Positions 24,900 through 33,021 of a stretch of 64,000 nt of DNA are shown here, piece by piece. Source of the stretch: Coriobacteriaceae bacterium (lineage in GTDB: Bacteria; Actinomycetota; Coriobacteriia; Coriobacteriales; Coriobacteriaceae). The stretch is taken from NCBI GenBank assembly GCA_015062655.1, contig SUUG01000015.1, positions 62,001 through 126,000 on the forward strand. The letters run 5' to 3'. Below the pieces are notes generated by a model that was not told the origin of the DNA, made no database searches, and worked only from the letters and a program-made list of their open reading frames with translations. Numbering within the stretch: position 1 is the first letter of the stretch; every line of letters begins with the position of its first letter. The position numbers were made by a program, and so were the translations under genes.

Positions 24900-26456
24900 T
24901 TACTTGGCGATGTCCGTCGCGCGGCTCTCGCGGATCACCACGACGCGCACCTGACCGGGGTACTCCATCTCCTCCTCGATCTGGCGGGCGATGTCGTGCG
25001 CGAGGACCGTCGACTGGGCGTCCGAGATCTTGTCGGGCTGCACCATGACGTGGACCTCGCGGCCGGCCTGCATGGCGTAGGTGCGCTCGACGCCCGCGTG
25101 GGCGTTGGCGATGGTCTCGAGCTTCTCGAGGCGCTTGATGTAGTTCTCGGCGGACTCGCGACGGGCGCCGGGGCGCGACGCGGAGATGGCGTCGGCGGCC
25201 TGGACGAGCACGTCGAGCACCGTGTTGGGCTCGATGTCGCCGTGATGGGCCTCGATGGCGTGCACGATCACGGGGCGCTCGCCGTAGCGGCGGCAGAGGT
25301 CGGCGCCGATGACGGCGTGCGGGCCCTCGACCTCGTGGTCGATGGCCTTGCCAAGATCGTGCAGGAGGCCGGCGCGCTTGGCGATGCGGGCGTCGACCTT
25401 GAGCTCGGTGGCCATGATGGCGCACAGCTCGGCGACCTCCATGGAGTGGCGCAGGACGTTTTGACCGAAGGAGGTGCGGTAGCGCAGGGCGCCGAGGGTC
25501 TTCACGAGCTCGGGGTGCAGGTCGTGGATGCCGCAGTCGAAGGCGGCCTGCTCTCCGGCCTCCTGGACGCGCTGCTCGACGAGGGAGGCGGCCTTCTGGT
25601 ACATCTCCTCGATGCGGGCCGGGTGGATGCGGCCGTCGGCGATGAGGTTCTCGAGCGCGACGCGGGCCGTCTCGCGGCGAACCGGGTCGAAGCTGGAGAG
25701 CACCACGGTCTCAGGGGTGTCGTCGATCACGAGGTTGACGCCGGAGACCTGCTCGAAGGTGCGGATGTTGCGACCCTCGCGGCCGATGATGCGGCCCTTC
25801 AGGTCGTCCGAGGGGATGTGGACCGAGGTGACGGTGATCTCGGCCGTGTGATCGGAGGCGCAGCGCTGGATCGCGAGCGAGATGATCTCCTGGGCGGTCT
25901 TCTGGGCCTCGGCGCGCACCTGCTGCTCCGACTCGCGGATGATGGCCGCAGCCTCGTGCGTGACCTCGGAGCGGACGTTGTCGAGCAGCTCCTTGTGGGC
26001 GTCCTCGCGCGTGAGGTCCGAGATGCGCTCGAGCTCGGCGGTCTGGCGCTGGAAGAGCTCCTCCACCTCGCGGCTGCGCTTATCGATCTTGCCCTGCTGG
26101 CTCGAGAGCTGGTGCTCGCGCTTGTCGAGGGCGTCGTTGCGGCGGTCGAGGGACTCCTCGCGCTGCATGACGCGGTTCTCGAGGGTGCGGATCTCGCTCT
26201 TTCGCTGCTTGTCCTCAGCCTCGGCGGCCTGACGGCTCTTGAGGATCTCCTCCTTGGCCTCGAGGAGGGCCTCCTTCTTGAGGGTCTCCGCCGCGCGGAT
26301 CGCCTCGGTCACGACCTGCTCCGCCTCAGCGCGGGCTGACTGGATCTTGTTGTCAGCCTCGCGGATGCTGCCGGATTTTGCCGTGCGCAAGGCGAACACC
26401 GCACCGGCGGCACCGACCGCGAGGCCGAGGATGCCGGCGATGATGATGAACTCCAT
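24900..26456 (-). CDS. rny: Ribonuclease Y
   Basis: Membrane-anchored endoribonuclease that starts mRNA decay. The 518-residue protein has an N-terminal membrane helix (3-23), a long charged coiled coil (to about 190), a KH domain with GRIIGREGRNIR, and an HD domain with the LLHDLGKAIDHE metal site and a late HHGDIEPNTV. All are typical, as is the length. The ATG has an AAAGGAGTG site. A near-consensus promoter sits 160 bases upstream. RNase Y is usual in Firmicutes and uncommon in Actinobacteria outside Coriobacteriia, so this gene helps place the organism. Confidence 0.97.
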   Translation of the reverse strand: MEFIIIAGILGLAVGAAGAVFALRTAKSGSIREADNKIQSARAEAEQVVTEAIRAAETLKKEALLEAKEEILKSRQAAEAEDKQRKSEIRTLENRVMQREESLDRRNDALDKREHQLSSQQGKIDKRSREVEELFQRQTAELERISDLTREDAHKELLDNVRSEVTHEAAAIIRESEQQVRAEAQKTAQEIISLAIQRCASDHTAEITVTSVHIPSDDLKGRIIGREGRNIRTFEQVSGVNLVIDDTPETVVLSSFDPVRRETARVALENLIADGRIHPARIEEMYQKAASLVEQRVQEAGEQAAFDCGIHDLHPELVKTLGALRYRTSFGQNVLRHSMEVAELCAIMATELKVDARIAKRAGLLHDLGKAIDHEVEGPHAVIGADLCRRYGERPVIVHAIEAHHGDIEPNTVLDVLVQAADAISASRPGARRESAENYIKRLEKLETIANAHAGVERTYAMQAGREVHVMVQPDKISDAQSTVLAHDIARQIEEEMEYPGQVRVVVIRESRATDIAK

Positions 26457-26493
26457 TACTCACTCCTTTTAACGTTCATAGCACATCAGATGA

Positions 26494-26518
26494 CGCCCAC
26501 CTGCCGAGCAGATGGGCG
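26494..26518 (-). promoter_or_regulatory. Hairpin in the rny 5' leader
   Basis: CGCCCACCTGC and GCAGATGGGCG pair with one mismatch around a CGA loop, 38 bases before the rny ATG. There is no U-tract, so it is more likely an mRNA stability or cleavage element than a terminator. Confidence 0.5.
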
Positions 26519-26617
26519 CTTGCATTTGCTTATGGGCGTCCACCCTGGAAAACGAGGGGGGACGATGTATCGATCTCATCGGGGATGAGCGCAAAACACA
26601 AAACAAATGACGTGATA

Positions 26618-26646
26618 ATCCTAGCCCTGAAGGGGGATTTTGTCAA
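26618..26646 (-). promoter_or_regulatory. Promoter of the rny operon
   Basis: On the - strand, TTGACA (26646-26641), a 17-base spacer and TAGGAT (26623-26618). The predicted start near 26611 leaves a leader of about 155 bases before rny. Confidence 0.75.
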
Positions 26647-26700
26647 CGTACTCACAGGTGGGCGCTCCCTTATGGGAGGCCGGGTCAAGATGCGCCGCGC

Positions 26701-26720
26701 GCGGGCGGAAAGGCGCCCGC
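26701..26720 (-). terminator. Hairpin after recX
   Basis: GCGGGCG and CGCCCGC form a stem five bases after the recX stop, with a GAAAGG loop. No U-tract follows, so intrinsic termination is uncertain. Confidence 0.45.
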
Positions 26721-26725
26721 GAACC

Positions 26726-27403
26726 TCATTTTTCGATCGACCGAAGGTGCTCCCCCACCGCGTCTGCCGCCAGCGCGAAGGAGAAGCCCTTCCCCATGAG
26801 GAAGCGGATCAGCTTCTCCCGGGGCCGCGTATCGGGGATGCGCCGGCGTGCGAGGAGCGCGCGGGCGCGGGCGGCGTCCTCCTCATCGGAGAAAAAGCGC
26901 TCGGGGTAGCCCGGCACCGTATCGAGGGGGACGCCCTTGCGGGAGAGCTCGAGCTCGATCTTGCGCTGCCCCCAGCCGCGGCGCTTGCGCTCCTCGATGA
27001 AATACGACGCGAACCGGGCGTCGTCGAGGTAGCGCAGGTCGCAGGCGCGCGCGAGCGTGGGCTCGATCTCCTCGGGACGGTAGCCGTAGGCGCGCAGCTT
27101 GTCCCTGACCTCCGCGACGCTGTGATCGCGCCGACCGAGCATCTCGGTGAGCTGCGCCATCGCGGTGCGGGCCTCGAGCGCGTGGATGCGGTCGAAGACC
27201 TCGTCAGCCTCGGCGGGAAGCGCCGGCCCGTCCTCGGCCAGCACGCGGGCGGCGCGCACGGGCACCACGATATCGAGGCGGGCGCCGTCCTCCAAGACGA
27301 CGGTGACCTCCGCCATGGGCTTCTTATGGGAGGAGGCCCCCCAGGCGGACCCCGCGGCGCCGCGCTTGGGGAGCCTGACCTCTATCGAGGTGGCCTGCGA
27401 CAC
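26726..27403 (-). CDS. recX: RecA regulatory protein RecX
   Basis: Modulator that binds RecA filaments and limits their activity. The 225-residue protein is mainly helical with three tandem RecX repeats; the signatures RDHSVAEVRDKLRAYGY, YLDDARFASYFIEERKRRGWGQRKIELELSRKGV and a last FLMGKGFS repeat are clear. An N-terminal stretch of about 70 residues precedes the first repeat. It starts with GTG 12 bases after the recA stop, so it is cotranscribed with recA under the SOS promoter. A weak ribosome binding site before it suggests coupling to recA translation. Confidence 0.92.
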   Translation of the reverse strand: MSQATSIEVRLPKRGAAGSAWGASSHKKPMAEVTVVLEDGARLDIVVPVRAARVLAEDGPALPAEADEVFDRIHALEARTAMAQLTEMLGRRDHSVAEVRDKLRAYGYRPEEIEPTLARACDLRYLDDARFASYFIEERKRRGWGQRKIELELSRKGVPLDTVPGYPERFFSDEEDAARARALLARRRIPDTRPREKLIRFLMGKGFSFALAADAVGEHLRSIEK

Positions 27404-27415
27404 GGAAGGACCCGC

Positions 27416-28516
<1,101 letters not shown>

Positions 28517-28549
28517 GCGGCACTCCTTCATCTCTTCGTTACCTCGTGC

Positions 28550-28578
28550 ATATTACTACGAACATCCGTTCGCGGCAA
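28550..28578 (-). promoter_or_regulatory. Promoter of recA
   Basis: On the - strand, TTGCCG (28578-28573), a 17-base spacer and TAATAT (28555-28550). The spacer contains a LexA box, so repression should block polymerase directly. Confidence 0.8.
28559..28572. promoter_or_regulatory. LexA box of recA
   Basis: CGAACATCCGTTCG matches CGAAC-N4-GTTCG exactly and occupies the recA promoter spacer. Confidence 0.9.
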
Positions 28579-28733
28579 GCGCTTCGGACCCATCCTATGA
28601 CGGGGGTTCTGACACGGGTGATATGGAGGCTGGCGAAATCTCAAACGAACCTGAGCCGCGTCTCACAACCGCAGGTCAAAAGCGGCCTAAGCGGCCCTGT
28701 CGACACCGGGCCGCCACGGGATCGACACGCAGA

Positions 28734-29234
28734 TCACATGGTTCGGCGGACAGCGTCGAGCAAAAGCTCGAGGGCGCGCCGGGCGGCGGCGCTCCTGACC
28801 TCGTTGCGCCCGCCGGTGAAGCGGCACCGCTCGACGCTCGCCTCAGCGCCAAAGCGAAGGCCGATGTACACGGTTCCCGCCGGATCCTCCGCCGTCCCGC
28901 CGCCGGGGCCGGCGTAGCCGGTGAGGCTCACGGCGACATCGGCGCAGAAGAGCTCCCGGGCGCGCTCGGCCATCTCGCGCGCGCAGGCAGCCGAGACGGC
29001 CGTGTGCTCGGCGAGCGTCGCCCCCGACACGCCCAGCACGTCGCGCTTGACGTCGTCGGTGTAGGTCACCGCGCCGCCCCGTAGGACCTCCGAGGCCCCC
29101 GGGATGTCGGCGATGAGCGCGGCGACGAGCCCCGCGGTGCAGGACTCCGCCGTGGCGAGCGTGAGCCCCGCGCCGCGGGCGGCCTCCACGAGCTCGCGGG
29201 CGAGCACGGCGGTGTGGCACGGCGCATCGGACAT
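28734..29234 (-). CDS. pncC: Nicotinamide-nucleotide amidohydrolase (CinA C-terminal domain, PncC)
   Basis: Deamidates nicotinamide mononucleotide to the acid form in pyridine nucleotide recycling. At 166 residues it consists only of the CinA C-terminal domain: LATAESCTAGLVAALIADIPGAS, then GGAVTYTDDVKRDVLGV, AVSLTGYAGPGGG and GTVYIGL. The N-terminal CinA (COG1058) domain is missing, so the competence-associated full-length CinA name would mislead. It is 10 bases after pgsA and 217 bases before recA; the pgsA-cinA-recA order is common, but here recA has its own SOS promoter. Confidence 0.92.
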   Translation of the reverse strand: MSDAPCHTAVLARELVEAARGAGLTLATAESCTAGLVAALIADIPGASEVLRGGAVTYTDDVKRDVLGVSGATLAEHTAVSAACAREMAERARELFCADVAVSLTGYAGPGGGTAEDPAGTVYIGLRFGAEASVERCRFTGGRNEVRSAAARRALELLLDAVRRTM

Positions 29235-29244
29235 GGCAGCCCCC

Positions 29245-29856
29245 TTACGGCTTGAAGACGATGTCGTGGGCTCCGACGAGGTACTGCACGCCCGAGACGA
29301 CCGTGAGCGCCACGGCCGCTATGAAGCACACGCTCGAGATCCAGTAGACGGCCACGCCGGCAGGCGTCTGACCGAGCGCCTCCCACAGCAAAAAGCCCGA
29401 GAGGGCCACCATGGTGGTCGCCGTCTTCCACTTGCCCAGGTTGTCGGCCGCGATCACCCGGCCGGCCGCACCGGCCACCATGCGCATGGCGCTCACGAGG
29501 AACTCGCGGGTGAGGATGATGAAGACCGGCGCCACGCCGACCACGCCCCGATCGAGCAGGATCAGCAGGGCCGAGAAGACCAGGAGCTTGTCGGCGATCG
29601 GGTCGAGGAACTTCCCGAAGTCGGTGATCTCCCCGCGCGAGCGGGCGAGCGAGCCGTCGACCTTGTCGGTGAGGCTCAGCGAAACATAGAGCACGAAGGC
29701 TACAGCGGCCTTCGCGGTGGCACCGAGGCCCAAAAACCCCGCCGGGAGCCCCGCGAAGAGCATGAACACCGGGATAAAGACGATGCGGACGCAGGTGACG
29801 ATGTTCGCCGGCGTCCAGATCGACGTCAGCTCCTTCGATGATGATGTCTCGGCCAT
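29245..29856 (-). CDS. pgsA: CDP-diacylglycerol-glycerol-3-phosphate 3-phosphatidyltransferase
   Basis: Membrane enzyme that makes phosphatidylglycerol phosphate from CDP-diacylglycerol and glycerol-3-phosphate. The 203-residue protein starts with TPANIVTCVRIVFIPVF and has the active-site motif DKVDGSLARSRGEITDFGKFLDPIADK with all conserved aspartates; four or five membrane helices are visible. It begins three bases after rimO. The typical PgsA opening and context (rimO, pncC, recA) make this the likely true PgsA, while the protein encoded at 8353-9069 is a paralog. Confidence 0.94.
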   Translation of the reverse strand: MAETSSSKELTSIWTPANIVTCVRIVFIPVFMLFAGLPAGFLGLGATAKAAVAFVLYVSLSLTDKVDGSLARSRGEITDFGKFLDPIADKLLVFSALLILLDRGVVGVAPVFIILTREFLVSAMRMVAGAAGRVIAADNLGKWKTATTMVALSGFLLWEALGQTPAGVAVYWISSVCFIAAVALTVVSGVQYLVGAHDIVFKP

Positions 29857-29859
29857 CTT

Positions 29860-31206
29860 CTACTCAGCCCCCACTGCCTCGCCGACGAGCTCATAGCAGA
29901 AGCTGTCGGTGAATCGAACCTTCAGGATGTCCCCGACGACGGCCTCGGCCACATCGAGATGGACGGCGCCGTCGGAATCGGGCGCCTGGAACCAGGCGTG
30001 GCCGATCAGCTCGGGGCCGTCGTCACCCTCCTCGATGCCGTCGACGATGACCTCGGCGACCTCGCCCACGTGCGCGGCCGTGGCCGCGAATCCGAGCGCC
30101 TCGGCGAGGTCCATCCCCGCCTGGGTCCGTGCGAGCTTGACGTCCTCGTCGATCTGGTCCTCCATGCGCGCCGCGCGCGTGCCGTCCTCACGGGAGTACG
30201 CGAAGACGCTCGTGTAGTCGAAGCCCATGTCCTCCATGAAGGCGAGCATCGCCTCGGCGTCCTCATCGGTTTCGCCGGGGAAGCCCGCGAGGTAGGTGGT
30301 GCGGATCACCATGTCCGGAACCTCCTCGCGCAAACGGGCGAACAGCTCGCGCAGCTCGACCTCGGAACCGCTGCGGTTCATGTCGGCGAGCACGCGCTCG
30401 CTCACGTGCTGCACGGGGATGTCGATATAGGGCAGGACCTCGGGCGTGTCGCGGATGGCGGCGATGAGGTCGTCGTCCATGCCCTCCGGCTGCAGGTAGA
30501 GCACGCGAATCCAGACGCGCTCGCCGCGCACCGCGCTCGCGACGGCGCGCAGCAGATCAGCGAGGGTGCGCGGGCCCTCCCCCGCTTCCTCGTCACTGAG
30601 GTCGCTCCCCCAGATACCGGTGTCCTGGCCGATGAGCACGAGCTCGCGCACGCCGCCGGCGACGAGCTCGCGGGCCTCGGCGATGATGCTCTCGGCCGAA
30701 CGGGAGCGGTAGCGGCCGCGGATGTAGGGGATCGCGCAGAAGCTGCAGAAGCGGTCGCAGCCGTCGGAGATCTTGAGGTAGGCGACCGCGCCCTCGACCG
30801 TTCGCTTCACGGCTGGCACGTGGCTCGGCACCTCGCGCTCGACCCCGAGCACGGCGTCCACGACGCCCACGATGCCGTCCTCCTCATCGGTGCGCACGAA
30901 GGCAGCCACCTCGGGGAGCTGGGCGGGCAGGTCGGAGCCGTAGCGCGACGGCACGCAGCCGCACATGATGATCCGCGTGCGGCGCACGTCCCCGTCCACC
31001 TCGGCGGCGAGGTCGAGCGTGGCCTCGATGCTCTCGCTCGTGGCCGCGGCGAGGAACGAGCAGGTGTTGATCAGGACGGCGTCGGCGTCAGCCGCCGAGG
31101 CGGCCTCCGTGTAGCCGGAGGCGGCGAGCAGGGAGCGCATGCGGTCGGTGTCGACCTCGTTCTTGGCGCATCCCAAGGTGATGTAGTGCAGCGTTCCGAG
31201 CGACAT
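29860..31206 (-). CDS. rimO: Ribosomal protein S12 methylthiotransferase RimO
   Basis: Radical-SAM enzyme that methylthiolates an aspartate of ribosomal protein S12. The 448-residue protein opens with HYITLGCAKNEVDTDRM, the RimO-specific signature, has auxiliary-cluster cysteines in NTCSFL and CGCVPSRY, the SAM motif CDRFCSFC followed by AIPYIRGRYRSR, and a C-terminal TRAM domain. It starts 14 bases after yajQ and ends three bases before pgsA, so it lies in the long rnj-to-pncC run. Confidence 0.96.
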   Translation of the reverse strand: MSLGTLHYITLGCAKNEVDTDRMRSLLAASGYTEAASAADADAVLINTCSFLAAATSESIEATLDLAAEVDGDVRRTRIIMCGCVPSRYGSDLPAQLPEVAAFVRTDEEDGIVGVVDAVLGVEREVPSHVPAVKRTVEGAVAYLKISDGCDRFCSFCAIPYIRGRYRSRSAESIIAEARELVAGGVRELVLIGQDTGIWGSDLSDEEAGEGPRTLADLLRAVASAVRGERVWIRVLYLQPEGMDDDLIAAIRDTPEVLPYIDIPVQHVSERVLADMNRSGSEVELRELFARLREEVPDMVIRTTYLAGFPGETDEDAEAMLAFMEDMGFDYTSVFAYSREDGTRAARMEDQIDEDVKLARTQAGMDLAEALGFAATAAHVGEVAEVIVDGIEEGDDGPELIGHAWFQAPDSDGAVHLDVAEAVVGDILKVRFTDSFCYELVGEAVGAE

Positions 31207-31220
31207 AAGCTATGGGCTTC

Positions 31221-31718
31221 CTAGCGGTAGTTGGTGAACTGGAGCGGCTGGCCGTAGTCCTTCGAGCGCAGCAGCGCGATCACGCCCTGCAGGGCGTCCT
31301 TCGAGGCGGAGAAGACGCGCAGCCGATCCCCCTCGATCGCGACCTTGACCTTCGCCTTGCTGTCCTTGATATCTTTGTTGATCTTCTTGGCCGTGGGCTG
31401 GTCGATGCCCTCGACGAGGCGGCCGATGACGCGGACGGAGCCGCCCGTCGCGGCCTGCGGCGAGCCCCAGCTCACCGCCGTGAGGTCGATGCCGCGCTTG
31501 ATGGGCTTCGAGTTCAAGATGTCGATGACCTGCTTCGAGACGAAGTCGGCCGGGGCCGACACCGTGATCGTGCGCTCGGGCTTGGAGAACTCGACGGAGG
31601 CGTTAGTGCCCTTGAGGTCGTAGCGCTGGGAGATCTCACGGACGGTCTGCTGGTAGGCGTTGTCGACCTCCTGGAGGTCCACCTCGGAGACGACGTCGAA
31701 ACTGGAGTCCTTGGCCAT
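31221..31718 (-). CDS. yajQ: YajQ family nucleotide-binding protein
   Basis: Small cytosolic protein of 165 residues in the YajQ family; some homologues bind cyclic di-GMP or nucleic acids, but a role here is not proven. It starts MAKDSSFDVVSEVDLQEVDNA and continues with QRYDLKGTNASVEF, both diagnostic. Two RNP-like repeats of beta-alpha units fill the rest, ending VIALLRSKDYGQPLQFTNYR. ATG at 31718 has a GAAAGGGG site, and the frame open further upstream is not homologous. It sits between the RodZ-like gene and rimO. Confidence 0.94.
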   Translation of the reverse strand: MAKDSSFDVVSEVDLQEVDNAYQQTVREISQRYDLKGTNASVEFSKPERTITVSAPADFVSKQVIDILNSKPIKRGIDLTAVSWGSPQAATGGSVRVIGRLVEGIDQPTAKKINKDIKDSKAKVKVAIEGDRLRVFSASKDALQGVIALLRSKDYGQPLQFTNYR

Positions 31719-31734
31719 GGTGGCCCCTTTCTCG

Positions 31735-33021
31735 TTACTGCTGGGTCGCGGTCTGGTCGGCGGCCGCCGTATCGGCGGTTCCCCCGGCGGAGGCGTCGGC
31801 CTGCTCGCCACCGGCCTCATCGGTGGCCGCCGCCGCGGGCTTCGGGACCTTGATCGTGATCCTGCCGATACCCGAGGAGCGGCTGTCGTAGCGGACCCGA
31901 TGCCCGTCCCGGGTGACCTCGACGTCGGCCGTGGAGTCGGTGGAGATCTCGATCGAGTCAGTCACCGTGTAGGTGTGGGAGAACCCCTTCGATACGCGGC
32001 CGGTCTCGGGCGCCAGCGCTCCGTCGACGCGGATCTCGACCCACGCGGTTGCGTCACCGGTGTAGGTGATGGCGACCTCGTACTGGGTGGGCTGGGGCTC
32101 GGCCTCGGTGCTGCCCTGGGGAGCCGTGATGGCGGCGGAGCCCGCAGCCGGGGCGCCGGAGGCGACCGAGGAGCCCGGCTTCGACGCCGATCCGGCGGCC
32201 GTGGCGGACGGCGTCGAAGGGCTCCCGGCGGGGGCCGCGGCCCTACCCGAGCAGCCCTTCAGAAGGACCAGCACGAGCACGATGACCAGCAAGGCTATGA
32301 GCCCGAGGCAGACCGGGATCAGACGGGGGTCCGACAGGACGCTCGACAGGTCGAAGCCGCGACGCGAGGTGCGGCCTCCCCTGCCGCGCCGGGGTGCGCC
32401 CCCCACGTAGGAGCCGCGCGCCCGGCCCCGGCCGCGCGGATCGCGCGTCGCCAGGGACCCTGCTCCGCGCTCGGGGCCGCGGCGGCCGCGGGCGGGCGGC
32501 ATGGCCGCCGTGCGCCCGTCGGCAACCTGGTGCGACCGGCCGGGGCCCGCCGGGGCCCGCCGGGGCCCCTCCCCGCCCGCGCGCGGGCGGTGTCCGGGAA
32601 CCATCTCATAGGGCGAGCGCGACTCCGGCACGTACCCGGCCTGGGGAGGCCGCTGGGCGAAGCGCGACCCGGCATCGCGCGTGTCGACCATGAGGTAGCG
32701 GCCCGTCGCGTTGGCCGAGCGCGGGCTCGCGTCCATCGCACCGGTGAAGTTGGCGGGCCCGGTCGCGTTCGGCGAGTGCTCGTAGGCGTAGAGGCCCTCG
32801 AAGTAGGCGTCGACCACCTCGCGGGGGTTGAGCCCCAAGAAGCGCGCGTAGCTCGAGATCATGCCCTGCGCGTAACCGCGCGGCGGCATCGCCTCGTAGT
32901 TGCCCGTCTCGAAGTACTCGATGATCTGCGGGCGCATCTTGATGGTGTTCGCGACCTGCTGGATGGACAGGCCCATCTGGCGCCGCCGGTTGAGCAGCAT
33001 GTCGCCGAAGCCCATACTCAT
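31735..33021 (-). CDS. RodZ-like membrane protein with N-terminal helix-turn-helix
   Basis: A 428-residue bitopic protein. Residues 5-70 form an HTH_25 domain (LSIQQVANTIKMRPQIIEYFE, then YAQGMISSYARFLGL). A long arginine-, glycine- and proline-rich linker (about 85-225) leads to one membrane helix (234-256). The outside part has an Ala/Ser/Pro-rich spacer and a DUF4115-like beta domain (about 325-395). This matches RodZ, which couples the MreB cytoskeleton to the wall, though the basic linker is unusually long. It starts directly after the ftsK stop. No mreB is in the window, so the partner cannot be confirmed. Confidence 0.85.
   Translation of the reverse strand: MSMGFGDMLLNRRRQMGLSIQQVANTIKMRPQIIEYFETGNYEAMPPRGYAQGMISSYARFLGLNPREVVDAYFEGLYAYEHSPNATGPANFTGAMDASPRSANATGRYLMVDTRDAGSRFAQRPPQAGYVPESRSPYEMVPGHRPRAGGEGPRRAPAGPGRSHQVADGRTAAMPPARGRRGPERGAGSLATRDPRGRGRARGSYVGGAPRRGRGGRTSRRGFDLSSVLSDPRLIPVCLGLIALLVIVLVLVLLKGCSGRAAAPAGSPSTPSATAAGSASKPGSSVASGAPAAGSAAITAPQGSTEAEPQPTQYEVAITYTGDATAWVEIRVDGALAPETGRVSKGFSHTYTVTDSIEISTDSTADVEVTRDGHRVRYDSRSSGIGRITIKVPKPAAAATDEAGGEQADASAGGTADTAAADQTATQQ

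Noticed and set aside
24843-26339. 498-codon + strand frame rich in L, V, D, G
   Set aside because: It is the complement of rny, whose KH and HD domains are unmistakable.
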